A DNA stretch of 64,000 bases from Intrasporangium calvum DSM 43043 (GTDB lineage Bacteria; Actinomycetota; Actinomycetes; Actinomycetales; Dermatophilaceae). Location: NCBI RefSeq assembly GCF_000184685.1, contig NC_014830.1, forward strand, positions 1,736,001 to 1,800,000. The letters run 5' to 3'. Under the pieces are notes generated by a model. It worked only from the letters and a program-made list of their open reading frames with translations. It made no database searches and was not told the DNA's origin. This document shows, piece after piece, positions 22,409 through 35,355 of the stretch (position 1 is its first letter; every line of letters begins with the position of its first letter). The translations under genes and the position numbers were made by a program.

Positions 22409-23671
22409 GTGACGGACATCTTCGACGAGCTGCAGTGGCGCGGCCTGGTGGCACAGTCCACCGACGAGGCGGCGCTGCGCGAGGCACTCGCTGAGGGCCC
22501 CCTCACGCTGTATTGCGGCTTCGACCCGACCGCTCCCTCCCTCCACTTCGGCAACCTCGTCCAGCTCGTGGTGCTCCGGCGGTTCCAGCGTGCGGGGCAC
22601 CACGTGATCTGCCTCGTCGGTGGCTCGACCGGGCTGATCGGCGACCCGAGACCCACCTCGGAACGCGTGCTCAAGACCAAGGAGCAGACGGCCTCCAACG
22701 TCGCGCGCATCAAGGCCTTGGTGCAGCCGTTCCTCGACTTCGACGGGGCCAACGCCGCGATCCTGGTCGACAACCTGGACTGGACGGCGTCGCTGACGGC
22801 CCTCGACTTCCTACGTGACGTGGGGAAGCACTTCAGGGTCAACCAGATGGTCAAGAAGGAGGCCATCTCCGCGCGCCTCGAGAGCCAGGAAGGTATCTCG
22901 TACACCGAGTTCAGCTACCAGCTGCTCCAGGCGCTCGACTTCCGGCACCTCTACCGCACGTACGGGTGCACGCTCCAGACCGGCGGGAGTGACCAGTGGG
23001 GCAACCTCACGGCCGGCGTGGACCTCATCCACCGGTCGGAGGGCGCCTCCGTCCATTGCTTCACGACGCCCCTGCTCGTCGACTCCGGCGGAACCAAGTT
23101 CGGCAAGTCGGAGGGGAACGCCGTCTGGCTCTCGGCGGACATGACGAGTCCCTACTCCTTCTACCAGTACTTCCTCAACATCGAGGACGCGTCGGTCGTG
23201 TCGATGCTCAAGGTCTTCACCGACCTCGGCCAGGACGAGATCGCAGAGCTCGAACGGCAGGTCAAGGAGGAACCGTTCCGTCGTGCGGCTCAGAAGGCCC
23301 TGGCCGGCGACATCACGACACTCGTCCACGGAGCGGACGCGACGGCCGCGGTGCAGGCTGCGAGCGAGGCCCTCTTCGGCAAGGGGGAGCTCCACGGGCT
23401 CGACGCGAGCACGCTGACCGACGCCACTGCTGAGCTGCCGGGAGCCCGCATCGAGGTCGGGACCTCATTCGTCGACGCGCTGGTCGCCGCTGGCCTGGTC
23501 GACTCGCGCAACGCGGCGCGCCGCGCCATCGCCGACGGCGGTGCGTCGCTCAACAACGTGAAGGTGTCCGACCCGGACCGCATCCTGGGTGACGACGACT
23601 TCCTGCACGGCACGGTTGCCGTCCTGAAGCGGGGCCGGAAGAGCCTGGCCGCAGCACGCAAGGCTGACTGA
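22409..23671 (+). CDS. tyrS: Tyrosine--tRNA ligase
   Basis: A 420-residue class I synthetase. The HIGH-like motif is HFGN in PSLHFGNLVQL, the KMSKS-like motif is KFGKS, and TGGSDQWGNLTAG lines the tyrosine site. A C-terminal S4 RNA-binding domain (ARRAIADGGASLNNVKV) completes the bacterial TyrRS layout. GTG 22409 was chosen because conserved residues begin there and GAGAGG lies about 12 bases upstream. The 167-base gap before it contains one dispersed repeat copy (22273-22283) but no T-box. Confidence 0.96.
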   Translation: MTDIFDELQWRGLVAQSTDEAALREALAEGPLTLYCGFDPTAPSLHFGNLVQLVVLRRFQRAGHHVICLVGGSTGLIGDPRPTSERVLKTKEQTASNVARIKALVQPFLDFDGANAAILVDNLDWTASLTALDFLRDVGKHFRVNQMVKKEAISARLESQEGISYTEFSYQLLQALDFRHLYRTYGCTLQTGGSDQWGNLTAGVDLIHRSEGASVHCFTTPLLVDSGGTKFGKSEGNAVWLSADMTSPYSFYQYFLNIEDASVVSMLKVFTDLGQDEIAELERQVKEEPFRRAAQKALAGDITTLVHGADATAAVQAASEALFGKGELHGLDASTLTDATAELPGARIEVGTSFVDALVAAGLVDSRNAARRAIADGGASLNNVKVSDPDRILGDDDFLHGTVAVLKRGRKSLAAARKAD

Positions 23672-23748
23672 TCGTCCTGGTTGCGGGGGTGTCCCGGCGC
23701 TCGACACGGGTTGGGACACCGTCCTCGGCATGCTGGGAGGGGACGATT

Positions 23749-23777
23749 TTGCAATGCCCGGAAGGTCGGGTTAATGT
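23749..23777 (+). promoter_or_regulatory. rrn promoter P1
   Basis: TTGCAA (23749-23754), a 17-base spacer and TAATGT (23772-23777) form a near-consensus housekeeping sigma promoter about 450 bases upstream of 16S. Confidence 0.7.
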
Positions 23778-23957
23778 TCTCTTCGTCAGCCCGACAGGGA
23801 GGAACGGACGCCACAGCGCGGCGAGTATCGCCCAGCGAAGTAGGCCGGTCCCGGGGCAGACATCCCGAAAGAGGCACCAGTTCTGGTGCGCTAGAGTAGG
23901 GGCACCGCGGATACCAAGCGGGTCAAGGTCGGTCGTCCTTCAGGGCGGGTCACGAGT

Positions 23958-23986
23958 TTGACTCCCAAGCTTGAGGCGGGTAAGTT
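23958..23986 (+). promoter_or_regulatory. rrn promoter P2
   Basis: TTGACT (23958-23963), a 17-base spacer and TAAGTT (23981-23986) form a strong promoter about 240 bases upstream of 16S. The -35 hexamer matches the consensus at five of six positions. Confidence 0.7.
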
Positions 23987-24039
23987 AGTAGGGTTGCCCC
24001 GGTGGCTGGCTCGGTGAGCTGGTTGTTGGTGTGTGTCCG

Positions 24040-24060
24040 ATTCTTGAGAACTCAACAGCG
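24040..24060 (+). promoter_or_regulatory. rRNA leader antitermination (boxA-like) region
   Basis: The palindrome TTGAGAACTCAA (24044-24055) followed by CAGCG resembles the conserved leader box of actinobacterial rrn operons. A related TTGAGAACTTCACAG occurs in the 16S-23S spacer at about 26068-26082. Confidence 0.55.
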
Positions 24061-24228
24061 TGTCAAAAATCGATGCCAAGTTTTACCTCGTGGTGGGGTG
24101 TGGCTGGCTGCCGTTGTGGTGGTTGGTTGTGTCTCGCGACGATTTTTATCCTTTGGTTGAATGATGACTGCTTTTTATAGCTAGTTGTTTACTTCAGTCA
24201 GTGATTTTGCCCTTCGTGGGTGTTTTAC

Positions 24229-29229
<5,001 letters not shown>

Positions 29230-29310
29230 CAACAAAGATGCTACGCGTCCACTGTGCGGTTCCCGAGATACAAACGGGGAACCCACCCACTGAATTGATA
29301 TCTCCATAGA

Positions 29311-29427
29311 GTTACGGCTGCCATAGCGAAGGGGAAACGCCCGGCTCCATTCCGAACCCGGAAGCTAAGCCCTTCAGCGCCGATGGTACTGCACTGGTGA
29401 CGGTGTGGGAGAGTAGGACGCAGCCGG
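29311..29427 (+). rRNA. rrf: 5S ribosomal RNA
   Basis: About 117 bases beginning GTTACGGCTGCCATAGCG and ending near GGACGCAGCCGG; the two ends pair (ACGGCTGC with GCAGCCGG). Internal landmarks are CCATTCCGAACCCGGAAGC and GATGGTACTGCA. Confidence 0.95.
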
Positions 29428-29437
29428 ACAACTTTTT

Positions 29438-29484
29438 GAGGTCCCGGACGAAACTTCACTGATTCGTCCGGGACCTCTTTTTTT
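29438..29484 (+). terminator. Intrinsic terminator of the rRNA operon
   Basis: A perfect 15-bp stem (GAGGTCCCGGACGAA at 29438-29452 with its complement at 29463-29477) with a 10-base loop is followed by seven T residues (29478-29484). The insertion sequence that follows begins two bases after this T-tract. Confidence 0.93.
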
Positions 29485-29486
29485 AT

Positions 29487-30885
29487 GGCTCTACTGACTG
29501 ATCCGTGGGTCAGTTCCGGCCGGGCAGGACGGGGCGGTGACCGCCGAGGCTGAGCATGGCCAGGGCGATCAGGGACTCTGGCGAGCGGAACCCGAATGCG
29601 ATGCGCGTGATCAGGCGGACTTTCGTGTTGACCGACTCGATACGACCGTTCGAGAGGCCGTGCTCGATCGCGGCGAGGATGGAGTCGCGGTGTTTGACGA
29701 TGCGTCGCTGCAGGGTCACGAACGCCTCGATGCGGCACCGTCGGGCCCACGCGACCCACCGGTCGAGCGCTTCGGCAGCCTGCTGGTGGGGCAGCTGGAA
29801 GACGAGCCGCAGGCCCTCCTTCAGCAGGTATCCGCGGTAGAGCCGCGGGTCGGTCCTGGCCACCCACGCGAGCTTGGCCTGCTGCTTCTCGGTCAGGTTG
29901 CCCGGGTTCTTCCACAACGCGTACCGGGCCCCCTTGAGGTCCTTCGCGTGGCCGCTGGCCCGGCCCGCCCGGCGCCGGGTGACCGCGCCACGCGCCTGGT
30001 TCCACGCGTCCCGGCGCACCTCGTCGAGCGCGTCGGTGGCCCAGGAGACGACATGGAACGGGTCAGCGCAGCGGACCGCCTGCGGGCACCGCTGGGTGAC
30101 GACCTTGGCGATCCAGTCCGCGCCGTCCGCGGACACGTGCGTGACTGCGGCGCAACGCTGCTCACCGAGGGCGTCGAAGAACGCGTGCAGGGTGGCCTTG
30201 TCCCGCCCGGGCGCGGCCCACACCAGTCGGCCGCTGTCGTGGTCGACCACGATGGTCAGGTACCGGTGACCGCGCTTGTAGCTGATCTCGTCGATCCCGA
30301 TCCGTTTCAGACCGGCGAACCGGTCGAACTGCCTCTCGGTGTCGGCCCACACCCTCGTGATGATCGACCCGACCGTGCGCCAGGCGATCCGCATCAGCTG
30401 CGTCACGGTCGTCTTCGAGGCCTGCGTGGCCAGCCACGCGACCTGCTCGTCGAACGCGTACGTGTGCCCCGCCCCGTGCCGCGCCCACGGCACCGCCGCG
30501 ACAACCACCCCGTGCTGACGGCACGAGACGCGAGGCGCGTCCGCCTCCAGCACCACCTGGACGGTGCCCAGATCCAACGCCCGCCACCGCCGCCTGCCCT
30601 CACCGCCGTCGTAGCCCGGACACGACCGTCCACACACCCCGCACCGGCTCCGAGCCCGACTCCGAGGACGCACCTGCGCGACCAGCAGCTGCTCGTCCTC
30701 GTCGAACTCGACCTGTTCGATGACCGTCTTGTCGACGCCCAACAGGGCACGCCATAGGCTGGCATCACGCACGCCGTTCTCCGCTCCAATGGTTCTGGAC
30801 CTTTAGACAGCCCAAAACCTATGCGGGAACGGCGTGCCCCCGTTCAGCCAGCCCGAGAACCACCCACGGAAGGGTCAGAGGAGCC
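29487..30885 (-). mobile_element. Complete ISL3-family insertion sequence
   Basis: 1399 bp. The ends are imperfect inverted repeats starting GGCTC: 29487-29510 and 30862-30885 agree at 19 of 24 positions (shared GGCTC, CTGAC and TCCGTGGGT blocks). Both sides carry the 8-bp duplication TTTTTTAT (29479-29486 and 30886-30893), the size typical of ISL3 elements. One full-length transposase gene fills it. The exact duplication and intact gene suggest a fairly recent insertion. Its name cannot be given without a database. Confidence 0.93.
29510..30772 (-). CDS. ISL3-family transposase
   Basis: A 420-residue DDE transposase starting at GTG 30772 with GGAG upstream. The N-terminal zinc-ribbon-like motif is CGVCGRSCPGY, paired with a later CRQHG. 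The DDE core shows IGIDEISYKRGHRYLT (first Asp), HVSADGADWI (second Asp), and a C-terminal SNGRIESVNTKVRLI carrying the Glu. Length and motifs are standard for ISL3. The stop codon overlaps the left inverted repeat. The gene appears intact, so the element may be active. Confidence 0.95.
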   Translation of the reverse strand: MRDASLWRALLGVDKTVIEQVEFDEDEQLLVAQVRPRSRARSRCGVCGRSCPGYDGGEGRRRWRALDLGTVQVVLEADAPRVSCRQHGVVVAAVPWARHGAGHTYAFDEQVAWLATQASKTTVTQLMRIAWRTVGSIITRVWADTERQFDRFAGLKRIGIDEISYKRGHRYLTIVVDHDSGRLVWAAPGRDKATLHAFFDALGEQRCAAVTHVSADGADWIAKVVTQRCPQAVRCADPFHVVSWATDALDEVRRDAWNQARGAVTRRRAGRASGHAKDLKGARYALWKNPGNLTEKQQAKLAWVARTDPRLYRGYLLKEGLRLVFQLPHQQAAEALDRWVAWARRCRIEAFVTLQRRIVKHRDSILAAIEHGLSNGRIESVNTKVRLITRIAFGFRSPESLIALAMLSLGGHRPVLPGRN

Positions 30886-30946
30886 TTTTTTATGCGTTGC
30901 GCCGGCGGGATGGCGCGATGCCGTCCAGAGGCGGAAGGATGACCCC

Positions 30947-32086
30947 ATGAGTGACGAGCGGGAGTCGAAGGACAGCGGTCCCACGCGAGGCGACGGCGGG
31001 GACCGTCCCCGCCGTGGGCCTCATGACGGCCGGCAGCGTGGTCGTCGCGACGACCGTCGTGACGAGCGGCCCGGGGCCCCGCGGACGGGGTCGGCGGATC
31101 GCGGTCGCTACCAGGGGGGCGACGACCGGCGGAGTGACCGTCGTGACGAGGACCGTCCCCGGTCCCAGAGCGGTTCACCGGTCCGCCGTGGTCCGGGTGG
31201 TCCAAGCGCCTCCAGGGACGCGGGGCGACCGCAGGGGGGACGCGGCGCCCAGGGGGCACGCGGGGGGCAGCGACGGGACGGCCAGGAGGGTTCGGGCCGC
31301 CCGGACCTCGAGCGTCGCGGCGGCCCTCGCCTCACGCCCAAGACGCCTCGAAAGCCGGAGCCCAGAATCCGTGAGGGCGTCACCGGCCACGAGGTGGACC
31401 GGGGCGTGAAGAACCAGCTGCGGACCCTGTCGAAGGAGAACGCCGAGGGTGTGGCCCAGCATCTCGTGATGGTCTCGGAGCTGCTCGACGTCGACCCTTC
31501 GGCCGCGTTGGCGCATGCCGAGACCGCGGTGCGGCGCGCCGGAAGGGTGCCCGCCGCGCGAGAGGCGCTCGGATTGGTTGCTTACCGGATGGGCGACTGG
31601 GCGCGAGCTCTGACCGAGTTCCGCACCGTGCGGCGCCTGTCCGGGTCGAGCCATCTCCTGCCGCTCATGGTCGACTGTGAACGCGCTCTGGGACGTCACG
31701 CGAAGGCTCTCGAGCTGGCGCAGAGCGATGAGGCCGCCAACCTGGCGATCGACGACCGCGTCGAGCTGGCCATCGTCACGTCGGGCTTGCGCAGGGACCT
31801 CGGCCAGCTCGATGCGGCGATCGCCGGACTGTCCGACCTGGTGCGTCGGTTGAGCCCCAACCGGCCGTCTGCCGCGCGGCTGTATTACGCGTACGCGGAT
31901 GCCAAGCTGGCCGCCGGCGATGCAGCCGGGGCGCGGGAGTGGTTCGCTCGAGCTGCTGACGCGGATCACGAGCTGACCACTGACGCAGCTGAACGGCTCG
32001 ACGAGCTCGATGGGGCGGAGGTGCTCGACCTCTCGCCCGAGCACGATGAGGACGAGGAGCTCGGCTCCGAGACACCTGAGCCGTGA
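30947..32086 (+). CDS. TPR-like protein with Arg/Gly/Asp-rich disordered N-terminus
   Basis: A 379-residue protein corresponding by position to M. tuberculosis Rv1691. Residues 1-~135 are low-complexity (Arg, Gly, Asp, Ser, Pro) with many RGG/RR patterns, suggesting a disordered, possibly RNA-binding region. Residues ~150-365 are helical repeats of tetratricopeptide type (for example AREALGLVAYRMGDWARAL and YAYADAKLAAGDAAGAREWF). The tail is acidic. ATG 30947 has GGAAGGA nine bases upstream. The insertion sequence lies 61 bases upstream and may have separated the gene from its native promoter. Function unknown. Confidence 0.8.
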   Translation: MSDERESKDSGPTRGDGGDRPRRGPHDGRQRGRRDDRRDERPGAPRTGSADRGRYQGGDDRRSDRRDEDRPRSQSGSPVRRGPGGPSASRDAGRPQGGRGAQGARGGQRRDGQEGSGRPDLERRGGPRLTPKTPRKPEPRIREGVTGHEVDRGVKNQLRTLSKENAEGVAQHLVMVSELLDVDPSAALAHAETAVRRAGRVPAAREALGLVAYRMGDWARALTEFRTVRRLSGSSHLLPLMVDCERALGRHAKALELAQSDEAANLAIDDRVELAIVTSGLRRDLGQLDAAIAGLSDLVRRLSPNRPSAARLYYAYADAKLAAGDAAGAREWFARAADADHELTTDAAERLDELDGAEVLDLSPEHDEDEELGSETPEP

Positions 32087-32102
32087 TCTGGCGAGCAGCC
32101 TC

Positions 32103-33212
32103 GTGACCGAGCTGGGCTCGCCCTCCCCGGACCGGGCCGCCGCGCCCGTCCCTTCGGCGCTGGCCCGCGGCAGGGCAGGCGCGCTCAGCGCTGCCTATTC
32201 CGGACTGGTGTGCGACCTCGACGGCGTGGTCTATCGAGGAGTGGACGCCGTGCCCGGGGCGCCGGAGGTCCTGCGGCGTCTCACGGCTCACGGAATGGCA
32301 ATCGTCTACGCCACGAACAACGCGTCTCGGCTTCCGTCAGAGGTCGCGGAGCATCTCGTCTCGCTCGGGGTGCCGGCATCCGCCGCCGACGTCGTGACGA
32401 GCGCTCAAGCGGGAGCGGCCGAGCTGGCGGCATCATTCCCGCGCGGGTCGCGGGTCCTCGCGCTCGGCGGTCCAGGGGTTGCGGCCGCGCTGAGGGAGGT
32501 TGGGCTCACCGCAGTCCCGCCTGAGGCCGCGGATGCTGGTGCGCCAGTCGCGGCGGTCCTGCAGGGGCTGGGTCGCCAGCTCAGGGTGCGGGACTTCGAG
32601 ACGGCCGCCAGGCACGTCACGGATGGAGCGGTGTGGGTGGCGACCAACACCGACGCCACGCTCCCGGTGGAGTGGGGGCACGCGCCCGGGAACGGGGCCT
32701 ACGTCGCCCTGCTCGCGCAGGCGACAGGGCGCGAGCCGCTCGTTGTCGGCAAGCCGTACGCGCCGCTCTACCAGGCGTCCGTGGACCGGATCGGGACCCG
32801 CCCTGAGGCGACGCTGGCTGTGGGGGACCGGCTCGACACCGACATTGCCGGTGCGCTGTCGGCAGGGCTCGACGCAGCCTGGGTGCTCACCGGCGTCCAC
32901 CGCCCCAGCGACCTCGTCCGTCAGCCCGAGCTGGGGCCGCCGACCTGGGTCATCGGGGCGCTGACCGAGCTGGAGCAGCCGTATGCCGCTGTGCTGGCGA
33001 GCGCTGACGGGTTCAGCTGCGGGGGTGGGTACGTGCAGGCGACGCAGTCCGGTCTGGAGGTGGCTGGGGGGTCGGCCACGCCAGTCGAGCTGGTCCGCGC
33101 CGGACTGGCCGCTCTCCTCGACCGCACCGCTCGCGGGCTGCTCGAGCCGGAGGACGCGGTACGTGTAGCCGGGGAGCTGGATGCCTGGTTGGACGGGTCG
33201 CCTCCGCAGTAA
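32103..33212 (+). CDS. HAD-superfamily phosphatase (NagD/PGP-like)
   Basis: A 369-residue HAD hydrolase, counterpart of M. tuberculosis Rv1692. HAD motif I is VCDLDGVVYRG with both Asp residues, motif II is YATNNAS, and motifs III/IV lie in GKPYAPLY and VGDRLDTDIAGALSAG. The type IIA cap fits glycerol-3-phosphate or 4-nitrophenyl phosphatases; Rv1692 is reported as a glycerol-3-phosphate phosphatase, so that activity is possible here. Residues beyond ~290 form an extra C-terminal segment. GTG 32103 was chosen as the nearest in-frame start after the upstream stop; its Shine-Dalgarno is weak. Confidence 0.85.
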   Translation: MTELGSPSPDRAAAPVPSALARGRAGALSAAYSGLVCDLDGVVYRGVDAVPGAPEVLRRLTAHGMAIVYATNNASRLPSEVAEHLVSLGVPASAADVVTSAQAGAAELAASFPRGSRVLALGGPGVAAALREVGLTAVPPEAADAGAPVAAVLQGLGRQLRVRDFETAARHVTDGAVWVATNTDATLPVEWGHAPGNGAYVALLAQATGREPLVVGKPYAPLYQASVDRIGTRPEATLAVGDRLDTDIAGALSAGLDAAWVLTGVHRPSDLVRQPELGPPTWVIGALTELEQPYAAVLASADGFSCGGGYVQATQSGLEVAGGSATPVELVRAGLAALLDRTARGLLEPEDAVRVAGELDAWLDGSPPQ

Positions 33213-33281
33213 CCGATACGGTGGCTGGCAGCGGCGTCTCCGGGCGAGAGGAGAACGCCGAGGAGAGCGCTCGGAGGCGAG

Positions 33282-33551
33282 ATGGGCACACAGTTCACCG
33301 GTGAGGATCAGCACGGCGACGACTCGGTGGTCGGGTCTCGGCCCGGCCCGGCCAGCCCGACCAGCCCGACCGGGACTCCGGGGAGCCGTCGGCCAGAGGC
33401 GACCGCACCCCAGACCGGGGACGAGCCGATCGATGCGGCGCTGCAGGATCTCGCCCGGGCCCAGGCCGGATCACTCACCGAGCGCATCGACGCGGGTGAG
33501 CGGACCCAAGCCGCGCTTCGCTCCCGGCTGAGCGACCTGGGTGGCACGTGA
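33282..33551 (+). CDS. Small conserved protein upstream of tlyA
   Basis: An 89-residue protein with a good Shine-Dalgarno (GGAGG) before ATG 33282, overlapping tlyA by 4 bp. The first half is low-complexity (Gly, Pro, Ser); the second half (IDAALQDLARAQAGSLTERI) is a predicted helix. The position matches M. tuberculosis Rv1693, also a small protein of unknown function between the HAD phosphatase and tlyA. The conserved slot argues that it is real; no function can be given. Confidence 0.7.
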   Translation: MGTQFTGEDQHGDDSVVGSRPGPASPTSPTGTPGSRRPEATAPQTGDEPIDAALQDLARAQAGSLTERIDAGERTQAALRSRLSDLGGT

Positions 33552-34351
33552 CTCGAGGTCGCCTCGATGCCGCCCTCGTCGCCCGTGGGCTCGCCCGGTC
33601 GCGCGCGCAGGCTGGTGAGCTCGTCCGGGCGGGCGTCGTCCGTGTTGACGACCGGGTGGTCGACAAACCGAGCCACCCGGTCTCGGAGCTCGCCTCGATC
33701 GTCCTGACCCGGCCGGCCGATCACTGGGTGAGCCGGGCGGCGTACAAGCTGCTCCGAGCTCTGGAGCTGTGGCCGGTCGATGTCGCTGGTCGGCGGTGCC
33801 TCGACGTCGGCGCCAGTACCGGCGGGTTCACCCAGGTCCTGCTGGAGCACGGGGCCGCGCGCGTCACCGCGCTGGATGTGGGGCATGGGCAGCTTGCCCC
33901 GGTGGTCGCGAGCGACCCCCGGGTTCTCGATCTACCCGGAACGAACATCCGCGATGTCGGGTCCGGGACGGTGGACGGGCCCTTCGACCTCGTGGTCTGC
34001 GACGTCAGCTTCATCTCCCTCAGCGTCGTCCTGCCGGTGCTGCGACCCCTCGTGGCGGACGACGGGGACCTCATCGTGCTGGTCAAGCCTCAGTTCGAGG
34101 TCGGCCGCGAGCGCTTGGCCCGCAGCGGGGTGGTCACCTCGAGCGGCGAGCACCGACGGGTGCTGCTGGCGGTCCATGCGGCGGCGGGGGGCGTCGGACT
34201 GGAGGTCAGGGGCGCGGCCCGCAGCCCGATCCGTGGAGGGGAGGGCAACGTGGAGTTCCTGCTGTGGCTTGTGCCACGTCGCCCCGGGACCGGCGGCCTG
34301 AATGCGGATGACATGCTGGTCTCGATCGACGCCCAGGAGGAGGAACCGTGA
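33548..34351 (+). CDS. tlyA: TlyA family rRNA (cytidine-2'-O)-methyltransferase
   Basis: A 267-residue protein with an N-terminal S4 RNA-binding domain (RLDAALVARGLARSRAQA) and a C-terminal FtsJ-like methyltransferase domain: SAM motif CLDVGASTGGFTQVLLEHGA (core DVGASTGGFT), VCDVSFISL and VLVKPQFEVGRE. In mycobacteria TlyA methylates C1409 of 16S and C1920 of 23S rRNA and its loss gives capreomycin resistance. GTG start overlaps the preceding gene; nadK overlaps its end. Confidence 0.95.
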   Translation: MTRGRLDAALVARGLARSRAQAGELVRAGVVRVDDRVVDKPSHPVSELASIVLTRPADHWVSRAAYKLLRALELWPVDVAGRRCLDVGASTGGFTQVLLEHGAARVTALDVGHGQLAPVVASDPRVLDLPGTNIRDVGSGTVDGPFDLVVCDVSFISLSVVLPVLRPLVADDGDLIVLVKPQFEVGRERLARSGVVTSSGEHRRVLLAVHAAAGGVGLEVRGAARSPIRGGEGNVEFLLWLVPRRPGTGGLNADDMLVSIDAQEEEP

Positions 34352-35346
34352 CCCGCCGCATCCTGCTGGTCGCACACCCCCGGCGCCCCGAGGCACTCAC
34401 GGTCGCCAAAGGAGTCATCAAGCGGCTGACCCACCTTGGCATCGAGGTGTCCTTGCAGGCGGATGAGGCGAAGGTCCTCGATCTCAAGCACAGCAAGCGA
34501 GTCCACATCGCCACCGAGGAGGTGGTGGCCGAGGGATGCGACCTCGTCGTCGTGCTCGGTGGCGACGGGACGATCCTGCGGGGGGCGGAGTTCGCGCGCA
34601 GCGTGGATGTGCCGCTCCTCGGCATCAACCTCGGTCACATCGGGTTCCTCGCCGAGGCGGAGCGCGACGACCTCGATGCGACCGTCGAGCACATCGCCAA
34701 CCGCCAGTACACGGTGGACGAGCGGATGACCCTGCACGTGGACGCCAGGTTCGACGGTGAGATCGTCGCCAGCAGCTGGGCCCTCAACGAGGTGAGTGTC
34801 GAGAAGGCAGCGCGAGAACGGATGATCGAGCTCACGATCGAGGTCGATGGTCGGCCCCTCTCCAGCTGGGGCGGCGATGGCCTCATCGTGTCGACGCCCA
34901 CCGGCTCGACGGCCTACGCCTTCTCCGCGGGCGGCCCGGTCATCTGGCCCCAGGTCGAGGCGATGCTCCTGGTCCCCAACAGTGCCCATGCCCTCTTCGC
35001 CCGCCCCCTCGTGCTCGGCCCCGACTCCCATGTGGCGGTCGAGCTGCGAACCGGCACGGACGTGCTGGGGATCATGTGGTGCGACGGTCGGCGCCACATC
35101 GACCTTCCCCCCGGGGCCAGGGTCGAGGTCCGTCGCGGACTCCGACCGGTGCGTCTCGCCCGCCTGACGCGCGGGCCGTTCACGGACCGGCTCGTTGCGA
35201 AGTTCCACCTGCCGGTGCAGGGCTGGCGGGGTGACGGGCGGCACAGCGCAACCACGCCGGCGGAGCCGGAGCGGACGGACCTCTGGATCAAGGGCACCTC
35301 AGACGAGGTGGACCGGAGGGCCGACGCTGGTGGTGCTCGGCCCTAA
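34348..35346 (+). CDS. nadK: NAD kinase
   Basis: A 332-residue kinase that phosphorylates NAD to NADP. It has the ATP/phosphate motif VLGGDGTILRGAE, GINLGHIGFLAE, the conserved NE in ALNEVSVEK, and SWGGDGLIVSTPTGSTAYAFSAGGP (core STPTGSTAYAFSAGGP). The last ~40 residues are a polar extension. GTG start with 4-bp overlap of tlyA, in the conserved tlyA-nadK-recN order. Confidence 0.96.
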   Translation: MTRRILLVAHPRRPEALTVAKGVIKRLTHLGIEVSLQADEAKVLDLKHSKRVHIATEEVVAEGCDLVVVLGGDGTILRGAEFARSVDVPLLGINLGHIGFLAEAERDDLDATVEHIANRQYTVDERMTLHVDARFDGEIVASSWALNEVSVEKAARERMIELTIEVDGRPLSSWGGDGLIVSTPTGSTAYAFSAGGPVIWPQVEAMLLVPNSAHALFARPLVLGPDSHVAVELRTGTDVLGIMWCDGRRHIDLPPGARVEVRRGLRPVRLARLTRGPFTDRLVAKFHLPVQGWRGDGRHSATTPAEPERTDLWIKGTSDEVDRRADAGGARP

Positions 35347-35349
35347 GGT
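35328..35349 (+). promoter_or_regulatory. recN promoter, possibly of the RecA-independent damage type
   Basis: TAAGGT (35344-35349) lies six bases before the recN GTG, implying a leaderless message. CTGGTGGTG (35327-35335) stands exactly eight bases upstream of it and matches six of nine positions of the mycobacterial damage motif TTGTCRGTG-N8-TANNNT. No LexA-type palindrome was seen. The -10 is convincing; the activator motif is tentative. Confidence 0.45.
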
Positions 35350-35355
35350 GGACCC

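Larger units (their letters stand above)
23672..24228 (+). promoter_or_regulatory. Upstream control region of the rRNA operon
   Basis: A 557-base stretch between tyrS and 16S with no credible gene. It holds at least two good promoters (given separately), a weaker TAGAGT -10 at 23892-23897, and an antitermination leader near 24044-24055. After about 24060 the sequence becomes T-rich, as usual for actinobacterial pre-16S leaders. Multiple tandem promoters are common for rrn operons. Confidence 0.75.
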
